Shown here piece by piece: positions 25,452 to 34,644 of a DNA stretch of 64,000 nt. Made by a program: the position numbers and the translations under genes. How positions within the stretch are numbered: position 1 is the first letter of the stretch; each line of letters begins with the position of its first letter. The notes under the pieces are model-generated. The model was not told where the DNA came from. It did no database searches and worked only from the letters and a program-made list of their open reading frames with translations. This stretch comes from Pseudomonadota bacterium. GTDB lineage: Bacteria; Pseudomonadota; Alphaproteobacteria; Acetobacterales; Acetobacteraceae. The stretch covers positions 496,001 to 560,000 of the forward strand of contig JAKBAD010000001.1 in assembly GCA_021809435.1 (NCBI GenBank). Direction: 5' to 3'.

Positions 25452-27326
25452 ATGAACGCGTTAACGAAGCCTGAGGCGGTATTGCTTGATGATGGCGTCC
25501 AGATGCATGGCCGCCACAAGGTCCATGTCGATCATTCGCGCGATTCGCTGCTCACCGAATTCGGCCGCGCCACCCTCGATGACCGCTACCTCATGCCCGG
25601 CGAATCCTACCAGGATCTCTTCGCCCGCGTTGCCTCCTATTATGGCGACGATGCAGCCCACGCCCAGCGGCTCTACGACTATATTTCCAAAATGTGGTTC
25701 ATGCCCGCCACGCCCGTGCTCTCCAACGGCGGCACCAATCGCGGCCTGCCCATCTCCTGCTTCCTCAACGAGGCGTCCGACAGCCTCGACGGCATCGTCG
25801 GCCTCTGGAATGAGAATGTCTGGCTGGCCTCCAAGGGCGGCGGCATCGGCTCTTATTGGGGCAATCTGCGCTCGATCGGCGAAAAGGTGAAAGGTGCCGG
25901 CAAAACCTCGGGCATCATCCCCTTCATCCGCGTGATGGACAGCCTGACCCTGGCCATTTCCCAGGGCGATCTGCGCCGCGGCTCGGCGGCCGTCTATCTG
26001 CCCGTGTGGCATCCCGAGATCGAGGAATTCGTCGAAATCCGCCGCCCCACCGGCGGCGATCCCAACCGCAAGGCCCTCAACCTGCACCATGGCGTGCTGA
26101 TCTCGGATGCCTTCATGCGCGCCGTCGAGGCCGATGAGCAATGGATCCTGAAATCCCCCAAGGATGGCAGCCATATCCGCTCCATCTCGGCGCGCGCTCT
26201 GTGGATTCGCATCCTCACCACCCGCATCGAGCAGGGCGAGCCCTACATCGTGTTCTCCGACCACGTGAACAATGCCCGCCCCGAGCAGCACAAGCTCGCC
26301 GGGCTCGAGGTCAAAACCTCCAATCTCTGCGCCGAAATCACCCTGCCCACTGGCATCGACCAATATGGCAAGCAGCGCACGGCCGTGTGCTGCCTGTCCT
26401 CGCTCAACCTCGAAACCTGGTTCGAGTGGCAAAATGAGCCCCTCTTCATCGAAGACGTGATGCGCTTCCTCGATAATGTGCTGCAGGATTTCATCAACAA
26501 GGCCCCCGGTTCCATGGAGCGCGCCAAATACGCCGCCATGCGCGAGCGTTCGGTGGGGCTGGGCGTGATGGGTTATCACTCCTTCCTGCAAGACAACAAC
26601 ATCCCCTTCGAGAGCGTCATGGCCAAGGTGTGGAACATCAAGATGTTCAAGCACATCCGCGCCCAGGCCGACGCGGCGTCCAAAAAACTGGCCGAAGAGC
26701 GCGGCCCCTGCCCCGATGCCGCCGATTACGGCATCAATGAGCGCTTCAGCCACAAAATGGCCATCGCCCCCACGGCTTCCATCTCCATCATCGCGGGCAA
26801 CGCCTCACCGGGCATCGAGCCCATCGCGGCCAACGTGTTCTTGCAAAAAACCCTCTCGGGCAGTTTCTCGGTGCGCAACCGCGCGCTGCAGAAAATCCTC
26901 GAGAAATATGGCCGCGATGATGAGGCAACCTGGTCCTCCATCACCACCACCAAGGGCTCGGTGCAGCATCTCGATTTCCTGAGCCAGCACGAGAAGGATG
27001 TCTTCAAAACCGCCTTCGAGCTCGACCAGCGCTGGGTGGTCGAACATGCCGCCGACCGCGCGCCCTTTATTTGCCAGAGCCAGTCGGTCAACATCTTCCT
27101 GCCGGCCAACATCCACAAGCGCGACCTGCACCAAATCCACTACCAGGCCTGGAAGCGTGGGGTGAAATCGCTCTATTATTGCCGCTCGCTGTCCATCCAG
27201 CGCGCCGACACGGTCTCCACCAAGAAACAGGTGGCCGACGTGCTCAACCTCGCCAATGACAGCGCCCAACCCGCCCCCCTGGCGGCGTCCAGCGGCAATT
27301 ACGAGGAATGTCTGGCCTGCCAGTAA
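25452..27326 (+). CDS. nrdA: Ribonucleoside-diphosphate reductase, large (alpha) subunit
   Basis: 624 residues, aerobic class I RNR alpha chain. It lacks an N-terminal ATP-cone, so allosteric overall-activity control is probably absent or elsewhere. Active-site features are SNLCAEITLPTG (thiyl Cys and neighbouring Glu), the ISCFLNEASDS segment and CCLSSLNL for the redox Cys pair. The C-terminus ends EECLACQ, the shuttle CxxC read by thioredoxin or glutaredoxin. GGGAG lies 8 nt before the ATG. Pairs with nrdB, separated by 119 bp that hold a family B repeat. Confidence 0.95.
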   Translation: MNALTKPEAVLLDDGVQMHGRHKVHVDHSRDSLLTEFGRATLDDRYLMPGESYQDLFARVASYYGDDAAHAQRLYDYISKMWFMPATPVLSNGGTNRGLPISCFLNEASDSLDGIVGLWNENVWLASKGGGIGSYWGNLRSIGEKVKGAGKTSGIIPFIRVMDSLTLAISQGDLRRGSAAVYLPVWHPEIEEFVEIRRPTGGDPNRKALNLHHGVLISDAFMRAVEADEQWILKSPKDGSHIRSISARALWIRILTTRIEQGEPYIVFSDHVNNARPEQHKLAGLEVKTSNLCAEITLPTGIDQYGKQRTAVCCLSSLNLETWFEWQNEPLFIEDVMRFLDNVLQDFINKAPGSMERAKYAAMRERSVGLGVMGYHSFLQDNNIPFESVMAKVWNIKMFKHIRAQADAASKKLAEERGPCPDAADYGINERFSHKMAIAPTASISIIAGNASPGIEPIAANVFLQKTLSGSFSVRNRALQKILEKYGRDDEATWSSITTTKGSVQHLDFLSQHEKDVFKTAFELDQRWVVEHAADRAPFICQSQSVNIFLPANIHKRDLHQIHYQAWKRGVKSLYYCRSLSIQRADTVSTKKQVADVLNLANDSAQPAPLAASSGNYEECLACQ

Positions 27327-27350
27327 ACCCGCCAGCAGGCACGAAACGTT

Positions 27351-27433
27351 AAAAGTTTTTGCGGGTATGGGAGCTTTCAACAAAAGCCCCCATATGTTCC
27401 GCCGGGGCCGCTGGCCCCGGCCCCCACAAATTT
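27351..27433. repeat. Dispersed palindromic repeat, family B copy 3 (divergent)
   Basis: It begins with the AAAAGTTTTT arm (27351-27360) and ends near CCCCCACAAATTT. Inside are TATGGGAGCTTT/AAAAGCCCCCATA (27366-27394, one mismatch) and CCGGGGCC/GGCCCCGG (27402-27420). The sequence is diverged from the other two copies, but the two-hairpins-in-an-outer-stem plan is the same. It fills the nrdA-nrdB gap. Confidence 0.6.
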
Positions 27434-27445
27434 CCGGGGGTTACT

Positions 27446-28516
27446 ATGGCCCAGTCTTTGAAGGCGATGATGATGAGCGGTGAAATCACGACCACCCCGG
27501 CCGAGGGGCAGAAATTCGACCTCCTGACCGAGAACCCGGTCTACAAACCCTTCCGTTATCCGTGGGCTTATGATGCCTGGCTGATTCAGCAGCGCGTCCA
27601 CTGGCTGCCCGAGGAAGTGCCGCTGGCCGACGACGTCAAGGACTGGCACAAAAACATCACCGATGCCGAGCGCAACCTGCTCACCCAGATTTTCCGCTTT
27701 TTCACGCAAGCGGATGTCGAGGTGAATAATTGCTACATGAAGCAGTACACGCGCATCTTCAAACCCACCGAAGTGATGATGATGCTCTCGGCCTTCTCCA
27801 ACATCGAGACCATCCACATCGCCGCCTATTCGCATTTGCTCGACACCGTGGGCATGCCCGAGACCGAGTATCAGGCCTTCCTCAAATACAAGGAGATGAA
27901 GGACAAATACGACTACATGCACGGCTTCTCGGTCGATAATAAGCACGAGATCGCCAAAACCCTGGCGGCCTTCGGCGGCTTCACCGAGGGCGTGCAGCTC
28001 TTCGCCAGCTTCGCCATCCTGCTCAACTTCCCACGCCACAATAAAATGAAGGGCATGGGCCAGATCATCACCTGGTCGGTGCGCGATGAGTCTCTCCACT
28101 GCGAGAGCATCACCCGCCTGTTCCGCACCTTCATTTCCGAGAACCCGGAAGTCTGGACCGAGGAGCTGCGCCGCGAGATCTATCTCATCTGCGCCACCAT
28201 CGTCGATCACGAGGACGCCTTCATCGACCTCGCCTTCGAAATGGGCGCCGTCCACGGCCTCACCGCCGACGAGGTCAAGCGCTATATCCGCTACATCGCT
28301 GACCAGCGCCTGGCCATGCTCGGGCTCAAGGGCCTGTTCCACATCGAGAAAAACCCCCTGCCCTGGCTCGATGAAATGCTGAACGCCGTCGAGCACGCCA
28401 ATTTCTTCGAAAACCGCTCGACCGAATATTCCAAAGCCTCCACCGCCGGAACCTGGGACGAAGCCTTCGCCGATTTCAGCATCGAGGCCGACGGCCCCTC
28501 CCTGCCGGCGCTCTAA
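27446..28516 (+). CDS. nrdB: Ribonucleoside-diphosphate reductase, small (beta) subunit
   Basis: 356 residues. It houses the di-metal site and radical of class I RNR. The helix reads ETIHIAAY: E121 and H124 are metal ligands, and Y128 sits where the radical Tyr lies (E-x2-H-x3-Y). A preceding QADVEVNN helix should give the first carboxylate ligand, and later RDESLHCESI and IVDHEDAFIDLAF give the second E-x2-H set. ATG 27446 is 14 bp past the repeat, with GGGGG upstream. Downstream is a 12-bp perfect inverted repeat. The retained Tyr argues for a Tyr-radical enzyme rather than class Ic. Confidence 0.95.
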   Translation: MAQSLKAMMMSGEITTTPAEGQKFDLLTENPVYKPFRYPWAYDAWLIQQRVHWLPEEVPLADDVKDWHKNITDAERNLLTQIFRFFTQADVEVNNCYMKQYTRIFKPTEVMMMLSAFSNIETIHIAAYSHLLDTVGMPETEYQAFLKYKEMKDKYDYMHGFSVDNKHEIAKTLAAFGGFTEGVQLFASFAILLNFPRHNKMKGMGQIITWSVRDESLHCESITRLFRTFISENPEVWTEELRREIYLICATIVDHEDAFIDLAFEMGAVHGLTADEVKRYIRYIADQRLAMLGLKGLFHIEKNPLPWLDEMLNAVEHANFFENRSTEYSKASTAGTWDEAFADFSIEADGPSLPAL

Positions 28517-28569
28517 ATCCAAAAATACCCGCTCCGGTTGTCTTGCGGCAATCACATTCAACGTGATGC

Positions 28570-28603
28570 ATGTTTTCCGTCTGGCGTGCCGGACGGAAAA
28601 CAT
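28570..28603. repeat. Perfect inverted repeat after nrdB
   Basis: Arms ATGTTTTCCGTC (28570-28581) and GACGGAAAACAT (28592-28603), 12 bp, with a 10-nt loop. It lies 53 bp past the nrdB stop and about 100 bp before the next gene. There is no T-tract, so it may be an RNA 3' end stem or an operator for the following small gene. Confidence 0.6.
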
Positions 28604-28704
28604 CTACCATCTTCACTTATCCGTAGGTATTCGACCCACGATCATTGTAAACTCAAACTGCCCTCACCAGGGCACGACCACGCTTGACCAGACAGGACCG
28701 CCTG

Positions 28705-28992
28705 ATGACCGACTTGACCGACTCCGAAGATGCCGACCTGTCTTCGCCCCGCCCCCAGGCAGGCCCTCCCCGCTATAGTCGCCGGTTGTCAGATAAAATT
28801 CTCATCGCCTTCCACCATGCCTGCGACCAGGGTGATTATGAAATCGCCGAACAATTGCTGCGTATTCTGGAAACCATGCTGACCCGCCGCACCGTCCCGC
28901 CCGATGCCAACCGCCGCAAAAGCATCGAGAGTCTGGTCGCCGCCCATGAGCGCCTCTGGCATCTCCGCCACCCGGAAAAAACCTATATGTAA
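28705..28992 (+). CDS. Small conserved helical protein, function unknown
   Basis: 95 residues from ATG 28705 (AGGA about 7 nt upstream); a TTG at 28684 would add 7 residues. The C-terminal two thirds are helical and conserved in style: LSDKILIAFHHACDQGDYE, IAEQLLRILETML, then RRKSIESLVAAHERLWHLRH. I recall similar short proteins from Rhodospirillales, but no function is known. Cytosolic, no Cys pairs, no signal. It ends 6 bp before a bidirectional terminator. Confidence 0.7.
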   Translation: MTDLTDSEDADLSSPRPQAGPPRYSRRLSDKILIAFHHACDQGDYEIAEQLLRILETMLTRRTVPPDANRRKSIESLVAAHERLWHLRHPEKTYM

Positions 28993-28998
28993 CGCCCC

Positions 28999-29029
28999 AA
29001 CCGCCTGAACCCGCGTCAGGCGGTTATTT
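28999..29029. terminator. Bidirectional intrinsic terminator
   Basis: Arms AACCGCCTGA (28999-29008) and TCAGGCGGTT (29016-29025) with a 7-nt loop, then ATTTT on the plus strand. The stop codon of the minus-strand gene (29016-29018) lies inside the stem, so one hairpin serves both convergent genes. The arm is the same 10-mer as in the family A repeat at 8.7 kb. Confidence 0.8.
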
Positions 29030-29672
29030 TCTCGAACGTCTCATGGCCATCCACCGAGAAGGCCAGCCCGGCCCATTGGCTGGTCTGATCATACCACACG
29101 CTCAAATGCAGCTTGCCGGTCACATCAAAGCGCTGGGCGACAATCTGTCCCCCCTCGGCGGTCGGCAGATAATTCCAGCCCGGCGAGTTCACGATCGCCG
29201 GATAATGCCGCCCGGTCTCGACATTTAAAATCTCCGCCTCCAGCATCGCCTTGTTCCAGTAAGTCAGCGGCATCATCGGGCGCTGACCGGTATAAACATA
29301 ATCTCCCGCCTTGGTGCTGCGCACCGCGAATCCCCCGGCCACGGGGGCCGCATGCACCTCATAGCGGGCGCCATTATGGTTCACCTGGCTATCGAGCCCC
29401 ACAAAGCTCTGCCCTTCCCAGCGCTCCAGGGCCTGCAGCGTGTAATGAAACACCGGCACGCCCAACACCTTCACCACCAAATCGGCATTGATCTCAACAT
29501 TCAGCGCCGCGCCGTCCTGTGTGAACTTAAGATGATGTTCCCCAATCGGCACACCATTGCGCAACACCCTGAACCCGATTCGCCCCGATGGCGGCACCGG
29601 CAGCCCCGCCGCCCGCGCGCCCCCCGCAACCCCCGCCGCCGCCAGTCCCAGCGCAAACGTCCGACGGTTCAT
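29016..29672 (-). CDS. Exported protein with Tat-type signal, DUF6134-like
   Basis: 218 residues. The N-terminus MNRRTFALGLAAAGVAGGARA is a twin-arginine-style signal (RRTFAL). The mature part is mostly beta strands (GRIGFRVLRNGVPIGEHHL, then a YEVHAAPVAGGFAV stretch) and resembles DUF6134 proteins, which have no assigned function. ATG 29672 is chosen because it starts the signal; an in-frame start at 29711 would bury it. Divergent from sixA, convergent with the small helical protein. Confidence 0.65.
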   Translation of the reverse strand: MNRRTFALGLAAAGVAGGARAAGLPVPPSGRIGFRVLRNGVPIGEHHLKFTQDGAALNVEINADLVVKVLGVPVFHYTLQALERWEGQSFVGLDSQVNHNGARYEVHAAPVAGGFAVRSTKAGDYVYTGQRPMMPLTYWNKAMLEAEILNVETGRHYPAIVNSPGWNYLPTAEGGQIVAQRFDVTGKLHLSVWYDQTSQWAGLAFSVDGHETFEKITA

Positions 29673-29767
29673 CAATTCCCCGCTCTCCTGCAAAGCCTTC
29701 ACCAAATTCACGGCCCTCGCCCGCGCACAGGGGCGACACGCGCCCTGGCTCGTGCCACAATACCCTC

Positions 29768-30286
29768 ATGCATCAGCTGATTCTACTGCGTCACGGCAAA
29801 GCCGAGCCCCAAGGCAAGGGCCCCGACCATGAGCGGCCGCTCGTCAATGCCGGCCGTCAGGCGGCCACCAGGCTGGCCGGCGCCATGCGCAAAGCCGGCC
29901 TCGCCCCCGAGGTGGTGCTGGTCTCCACGGCGCTGCGCACCCAGCAAACGCTCGAAGCCCTCGAAGCCGCCAATCTCTGGGATGAATGGCCCAACATCGA
30001 CAGCCTGCCCCAGCTCTACATGGCCCCGCCAGGCCTGATTCGCGACCAGCTCTGCGATTTGAGCGAAACCGTGCGCAGCGCGCTGGTCATTGGGCACAAT
30101 CCAGGCCTGCACGAACTGGCCCTCTCGCTGGCCGGCCCCACCCGCGCCGCGCCCGAGCTGGCCCGCATCGACCATGGCTACCCCACCTGCGCCATGGCCG
30201 AGTTTCTCATCAGCACCCCCTGGCGCCGGCTTGGCCCCGGCGGCGCCACGCTGCAACGCTTCATTATTCCCAAAGATCTCCCCTGA
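29768..30286 (+). CDS. SixA-type histidine phosphatase
   Basis: 172 residues of the histidine phosphatase superfamily. The catalytic LLRHGKAE is at residues 5-12, and a second site VIGHNPGLHELA lies near 112. The size and lack of other domains fit SixA, which dephosphorylates phosphohistidine on HPt or PTS proteins. ATG 29768 was chosen because the RHG motif follows at once. It diverges from the DUF6134-like gene; gltA follows after 234 bp. Confidence 0.85.
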   Translation: MHQLILLRHGKAEPQGKGPDHERPLVNAGRQAATRLAGAMRKAGLAPEVVLVSTALRTQQTLEALEAANLWDEWPNIDSLPQLYMAPPGLIRDQLCDLSETVRSALVIGHNPGLHELALSLAGPTRAAPELARIDHGYPTCAMAEFLISTPWRRLGPGGATLQRFIIPKDLP

Positions 30287-30414
30287 TCCCCCCAGCCTCC
30301 GCCCCAGCCATAACCCACCCAGCCCTTGGGCATTGCCGGGCATTTTTTCAAGCCTGCCCCCGTTTCACCGCCCCCGCCATGATTGCGCCATTTTGCTGCG
30401 CCGCACGCCCGCGC

Positions 30415-30441
30415 TTTACATGGCGGTGCGGATTTTATAAC
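30415..30441 (+). promoter_or_regulatory. Possible gltA promoter
   Basis: TTTACA (30415-30420) and TATAAC (30436-30441) are 15 bp apart, shorter than ideal, about 80 bp before the gltA start. This is the only sigma70-like pair I can see in this gap. Low certainty. Confidence 0.25.
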
Positions 30442-30520
30442 CGTATTTTCACTCCGCGCTGGCAGAAGATTTCACAAATTCTACCCGCGTTAAAATCCAA
30501 GACGAGAAAGTGAAACGGCA

Positions 30521-31831
30521 ATGGCTCCAAACCCCAGCACGCAGGTCGGCACGGCCACCCTCACCTATGGCGATAAAAGCGCCACCCTGCCGGTCCTCGC
30601 CGGCACCCTCGGCACCGACTGCGTCGATGTGCGTAAAATTCAGGGTGACCTGAACGTCTTCACCTTCGACCCGTCCTACGGCGCCACCGCCTCCTGCGAA
30701 AGCGCCATCACCTATATCGACGGCGACGAAGGCGTGCTGCTCCATCGCGGCTACCCGATCGACCAGCTGGCCGAGAAATCCACCTTCCTCGAAGTCGCCC
30801 ACCTGTTGCTGTTCGGTGAACTGCCGACCGCCCCGCAGCTCGAGAAATTCACCTCCGGCGTCATGCGCCACACCATGCTGCACGAGCAGATCCGCCGCTT
30901 CTGGGACGGTTTCCGCCGCGACGCCCACCCCATGGCCATGCTCTGCTCGGTGGTCGGCGCCATGTCGGCCTTCTACCCCGACAGCATCAACACCCACGAT
31001 GAGCGTCAGCGCGAAATCTCGGCCTACCGCCTGATCGCCAAAATGCCCACCATCACCGCCTGGGCGCATAAATACACCACCGGCCAGCCCTTCATGTATC
31101 CCCGCAACGACATGGGCTACGCCGAGAACTTCCTCTACATGTTCGGCGCCGTGCCGACCGAGGATTACAAGCCCAACCCCGTGCTCACCCGCGCGATGGA
31201 CCGCATCCTCATCCTCCACGCCGATCATGAGCAGAACGCTTCCACCTCCACGGTGCGCCTGGCTGGCTCCACTGGCACCAACCCGTTCGCCTGCATCGCG
31301 GCCGGCATCGCCTCGCTCTGGGGCCCCGCCCATGGCGGCGCCAACGAGGCCGTGCTCAAAATGCTGGGCGAAATCGGCTCCGTGAAGAACATCCCCTCCT
31401 TCATCGAGCAGGTGAAGGACAAGAATTCCAACGTGAAGCTGATGGGCTTTGGCCATCGCGTCTATAAAAACTTCGACCCCCGCGCCAAGATCATGCAGAA
31501 AACCTGCTACGAGGTGCTGGGCGAACTTGGCATCAAGGACGAACCCCTGCTCGACCTCGCCATCGAGCTGGAGAAGATCGCGCTGAACGACGAATATTTC
31601 GTCAAGCGCAAGCTCTACCCGAACGTCGATTTCTATTCGGGCATCATCCTCAAGGCCATGGGCTTCCCCACCTCCATGTTCACGCCCATCTTCGCGCTCG
31701 CCCGCACCGTCGGCTGGATCAGCCAGTGGAAGGAAATGATCGAGGACCCGACCAACCGCATCGGCCGTCCCCGCCAGATCTACACCGGCGCCGCCGCCCG
31801 CGACTACACCCCCATCGACCAGCGGGGCTGA
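30521..31831 (+). CDS. gltA: Citrate synthase (type II)
   Basis: 436 residues, the hexameric type II length. It condenses acetyl-CoA and oxaloacetate in the TCA cycle. Catalytic segments are [15 protein letters not shown] (His), [18 protein letters not shown] (His and Arg) and the [15 protein letters not shown] region; an N-terminal GFDPS-like [12 protein letters not shown] and [14 protein letters not shown] are also typical. The stop overlaps the next gene's ATG (TGATG). A terminator hairpin follows within 25-55 bp, so most transcripts probably end there. Confidence 0.97.
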   Translation: MAPNPSTQVGTATLTYGDKSATLPVLAGTLGTDCVDVRKIQGDLNVFTFDPSYGATASCESAITYIDGDEGVLLHRGYPIDQLAEKSTFLEVAHLLLFGELPTAPQLEKFTSGVMRHTMLHEQIRRFWDGFRRDAHPMAMLCSVVGAMSAFYPDSINTHDERQREISAYRLIAKMPTITAWAHKYTTGQPFMYPRNDMGYAENFLYMFGAVPTEDYKPNPVLTRAMDRILILHADHEQNASTSTVRLAGSTGTNPFACIAAGIASLWGPAHGGANEAVLKMLGEIGSVKNIPSFIEQVKDKNSNVKLMGFGHRVYKNFDPRAKIMQKTCYEVLGELGIKDEPLLDLAIELEKIALNDEYFVKRKLYPNVDFYSGIILKAMGFPTSMFTPIFALARTVGWISQWKEMIEDPTNRIGRPRQIYTGAAARDYTPIDQRG

Positions 31832-32904
31832 TGCCGGGGCGCGAGCCACATCAGGGCCAGGGGGCATCGCTCCCTGGCCTTTTTGCGTTTTTCCGCGAAG
31901 GCCCGGGTCGCAATCTCGGCCTCGGGTTGCTTTACATGCTGGCGGTGGTCATCGCCGCCACCGCCGCCTACACCGCCGCAGGCTGGTCGGTGTGGGATGC
32001 CTTCTACTTCGTCATCATCACCATCTACACGGTCGGCTACGGCGAAACCCAGCCCATCCACGGCTTCGAGCTACGCTCGATCACCATCCTCACCATCATT
32101 CTCGGCTGCACGGGCGTCATCTATCTCACTGGCGCCCTGGTCCAGGCCTTCACCTACGCCCAGATCCAGCAGCTGGTCGGAACCAAGAAGATGAAAACCC
32201 AAATCGACAAAATGTCCGGCCATGTCATCATCTGCGGCTATGGCCGAATCGGCGAGGCGCTGGCCGAGGAACTGGCCGCGGGCGGTATTGAATTCGTCAT
32301 TGTCGACATGGACGAAGCCCGCCTGAATTCCGCCGCCGACCGCGGCTTCACCACCTGGGTGGGCGACGCCACCTCCGAGGATGTGCTCAAGGAAATCGGC
32401 GTCGAACGCGCCCGGGCCCTGGCCACCGTGGTCCCCAACGACGCGGTGAACGTCTTCATCACCCTCACCGCCCGCAGCCTCAATAAAGACCTCGAAATCA
32501 TCGCCCGCGGCGTGCTGCCCAACACCAAGGGCAAGCTGCTTCACGCCGGCGCCAGCTCGGTGGTCGAGCCCACCCATATCGGCGCCGAGCGCATCGCCCA
32601 ACTCATCTTATTCCCCCGCACCGCCCGCTTAACCGACGGCACCAGCCGCATGCGCGCCCTGGCGGCCGGCCTGCACAGCCTGGGACTGGATGTCGAAGTG
32701 GTCGCCGCCGGCCCCGAAACCGGGCTGGCCGGCATCACCATCGCCGAAGCCGAGGCCCAGGGCCACGGCACGCGCTTCGTGGTCGCCATCAACCGCCGCA
32801 ATGGCGAAACCCTCACCCGTCCCGACCCCGCCACCCTCATCGAACCCGGCGATGGCGTGGTCATGATCACACGGGCAGGCCGCAGCGCCCCCCGCCAAAC
32901 CTAA
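31831..32904 (+). CDS. K+ channel with RCK/TrkA domains
   Basis: 357 residues. Two spans (about 28-50 and 88-110) flank a pore loop with the selectivity filter TVGYGE (about 67-72). Then come a Rossmann RCK domain (HVIICGYGRIGEALAEEL, D-binding VIVDMDEARL) and a C-terminal TrkA_C-like domain. This is a prokaryotic ligand-gated K+ channel of the MthK/Kch kind in the inner membrane. ATG 31831 sits in TGATG with the gltA stop; starting later would cut span 1. A terminator-like hairpin lies within codons 9-18, so expression may depend on gltA translation and read-through. Confidence 0.9.
   Translation: MPGREPHQGQGASLPGLFAFFREGPGRNLGLGLLYMLAVVIAATAAYTAAGWSVWDAFYFVIITIYTVGYGETQPIHGFELRSITILTIILGCTGVIYLTGALVQAFTYAQIQQLVGTKKMKTQIDKMSGHVIICGYGRIGEALAEELAAGGIEFVIVDMDEARLNSAADRGFTTWVGDATSEDVLKEIGVERARALATVVPNDAVNVFITLTARSLNKDLEIIARGVLPNTKGKLLHAGASSVVEPTHIGAERIAQLILFPRTARLTDGTSRMRALAAGLHSLGLDVEVVAAGPETGLAGITIAEAEAQGHGTRFVVAINRRNGETLTRPDPATLIEPGDGVVMITRAGRSAPRQT
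31855..31884 (+). terminator. Intrinsic terminator inside the K+ channel reading frame
   Basis: Arms GGCCAGGG (31855-31862) and CCCTGGCC (31872-31879) with a 9-nt loop, followed at once by TTTTT (31880-31884). It is 24 bp past the gltA stop, the expected place for the gltA terminator, yet it is within the coding sequence of the channel gene. Confidence 0.75.
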
Positions 32905-32924
32905 ATATCGCGGTCATCTATCCC

Positions 32925-34529
32925 TCACGGGGCGCCATGAATAATGGCCGCGCACGCCGCATCATTGGCAGAGTTTGTACGCCGCCAAATCTCAAAATTT
33001 CCCATCTGGCGCGCGAGGGTAAAATTCTGCTCAATAGCCTGCTCAAACGCCCGCGTATCCTCCGGGGTCGAGGGGACCATCGCGGGAAAGAGGCGCCGCC
33101 AAGCCTGGATACCCATGAGCGACCGGTCAAACACAACCCATTGCGCCTTGGCGGTAACCGCCATGCACGAGGCAAAATATTGGTCCCGGGTCGTATAATA
33201 GGGCGTAAACACGTCATTTGCGCCGGCTTGCTGGCGCTCGGCTAAATATGACATGAGCGGCATATACGGGTAGAAGAAAAAACCTGCGCTGGCTGGTTGG
33301 CTGGCCAGAAAACTGAACACGGCATCGCCGCCATTTCTCTCCTCCCCCAGCAGCGCGACAGGACCAGCCGCCGTCACCACCGTCGGGGCCAACATGGCTT
33401 TCCATCCCTGATACGCGACCCCAACCGCGCCCGGCATGCACCAAATTACCGCCAGCCCGAAAGCGACGCGCCGCCAGCGCGGCCCCCACCCTGCCGCGAG
33501 CCACGTCGCGCCATACGCCATAAGCGGCAAGGCAAGGGGGGCGGTGAAAGCGAGATGCGCGGCATCGGGGCGCGGATAGAGCCCCAAAAACGCCGCCAGG
33601 GCGAATAAAACGCTGACCCTGAAATAAGGAGCCCCAACATGAAACCGCGCATTGGCCCTTAGCGCCGCCAAGGCCAACGCCCCATCCAAGGGCAACAAAT
33701 ATCGGTTAGGATAAAACCAGCGCAGGCCATTCCCATACGAGACTTTTTGAATGGCGGAATAATCATTGAGGGTGAACCGTACGATATCGTTATAGGCGGG
33801 AACGAACTCCCCATGCATGATGATATAAGCAAGGCAGAATAGAGGCGCGGCAAAGCCCGCCGCCACACAGGCCCCCAACAAACTCCGCTGCCGGCGCGGA
33901 CCGAGAAAACTCCCCACAGTGGCCAGTTCCGCATATAACCCGCAAGACGCCACGACCATGGCGGCCATCCCCGCGACAGCTCCGGCAAGCCCCGCCCACC
34001 ACAGGCGCCCGCGATACGGCGTGGCCGAGAATGACCGCAAGGTGAGCCAGCACGCTGCCATGGAAAACAGGGTGGCGAGCCAATGGTGGCTAACAACAAC
34101 GATCCAGGAGAACGGTGAGGTGACGACCCAGGCGAGCGGCAAAAACGCCGCCAAAACGACAGACCCTGAAACCTCAAGACAGGCGAGATAGGAAAAAGCC
34201 GCAATGCCCACAATCATGAAACTGGCGAACAGGCGCGCCTTTAAAAACGACAGCCCAAAAAGCTTTATCCAGGCCTCCATGATCAAATAGCCAGCGGGCG
34301 GATCGAAACTGAAAATATCCGTATAGATCCTACGTCCGGCAGCGAGGTCCGCCGCCCCCCGCAGCAATATTCCCTCATCCCCCAGCCAATAAACGGCGCG
34401 CATGAACGGCAGGCAAATCACGAACGTCGATAAAACAACCACCCCCAGGCCAATCATCGCGCCTCGGCCATACCTCCGGGTGGGCAAATATACGTGCCCA
34501 CGATCAACCCGGCCTACATTTACCGTCAT
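32925..34529 (-). CDS. GT-C-type membrane protein, dolichyl-phosphate mannosyltransferase-like
   Basis: 534 residues with about 11 hydrophobic spans. The first outer loop reads YWLGDEGILLRGA, with the Asp-Glu pair typical of GT39/PMT-like enzymes, followed by RIYTDIFSFDPPAGYLIM, a common form in bacterial GT-C proteins. The C-terminal 130 residues are soluble. A lipid-linked sugar transferase is likely; the acceptor is unknown. ATG 34529 is preferred over TTG 34535. The coding region looks somewhat richer in A/T than its neighbours. Alone on its strand, convergent with the K+ channel gene. Confidence 0.65.
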   Translation of the reverse strand: MTVNVGRVDRGHVYLPTRRYGRGAMIGLGVVVLSTFVICLPFMRAVYWLGDEGILLRGAADLAAGRRIYTDIFSFDPPAGYLIMEAWIKLFGLSFLKARLFASFMIVGIAAFSYLACLEVSGSVVLAAFLPLAWVVTSPFSWIVVVSHHWLATLFSMAACWLTLRSFSATPYRGRLWWAGLAGAVAGMAAMVVASCGLYAELATVGSFLGPRRQRSLLGACVAAGFAAPLFCLAYIIMHGEFVPAYNDIVRFTLNDYSAIQKVSYGNGLRWFYPNRYLLPLDGALALAALRANARFHVGAPYFRVSVLFALAAFLGLYPRPDAAHLAFTAPLALPLMAYGATWLAAGWGPRWRRVAFGLAVIWCMPGAVGVAYQGWKAMLAPTVVTAAGPVALLGEERNGGDAVFSFLASQPASAGFFFYPYMPLMSYLAERQQAGANDVFTPYYTTRDQYFASCMAVTAKAQWVVFDRSLMGIQAWRRLFPAMVPSTPEDTRAFEQAIEQNFTLARQMGNFEIWRRTNSANDAACAAIIHGAP

Positions 34530-34644
34530 CGCCAAACTTTCTCGTCGCCAACACTGTTTTTAAATCTAAAAATCCGCCCCCGCCGTCGCGGACGACAAAT
34601 TGCGTCCCATATGCCAGCCGCTCAAGCCATGACATGGCTCAACA

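Noticed and set aside
30287-30520. Possible small RNA or tRNA in the sixA-gltA gap and in other gaps
   Set aside because: No cloverleaf with T-loop GTTCRA-type sequence or known RNA fold could be seen in any intergenic region.
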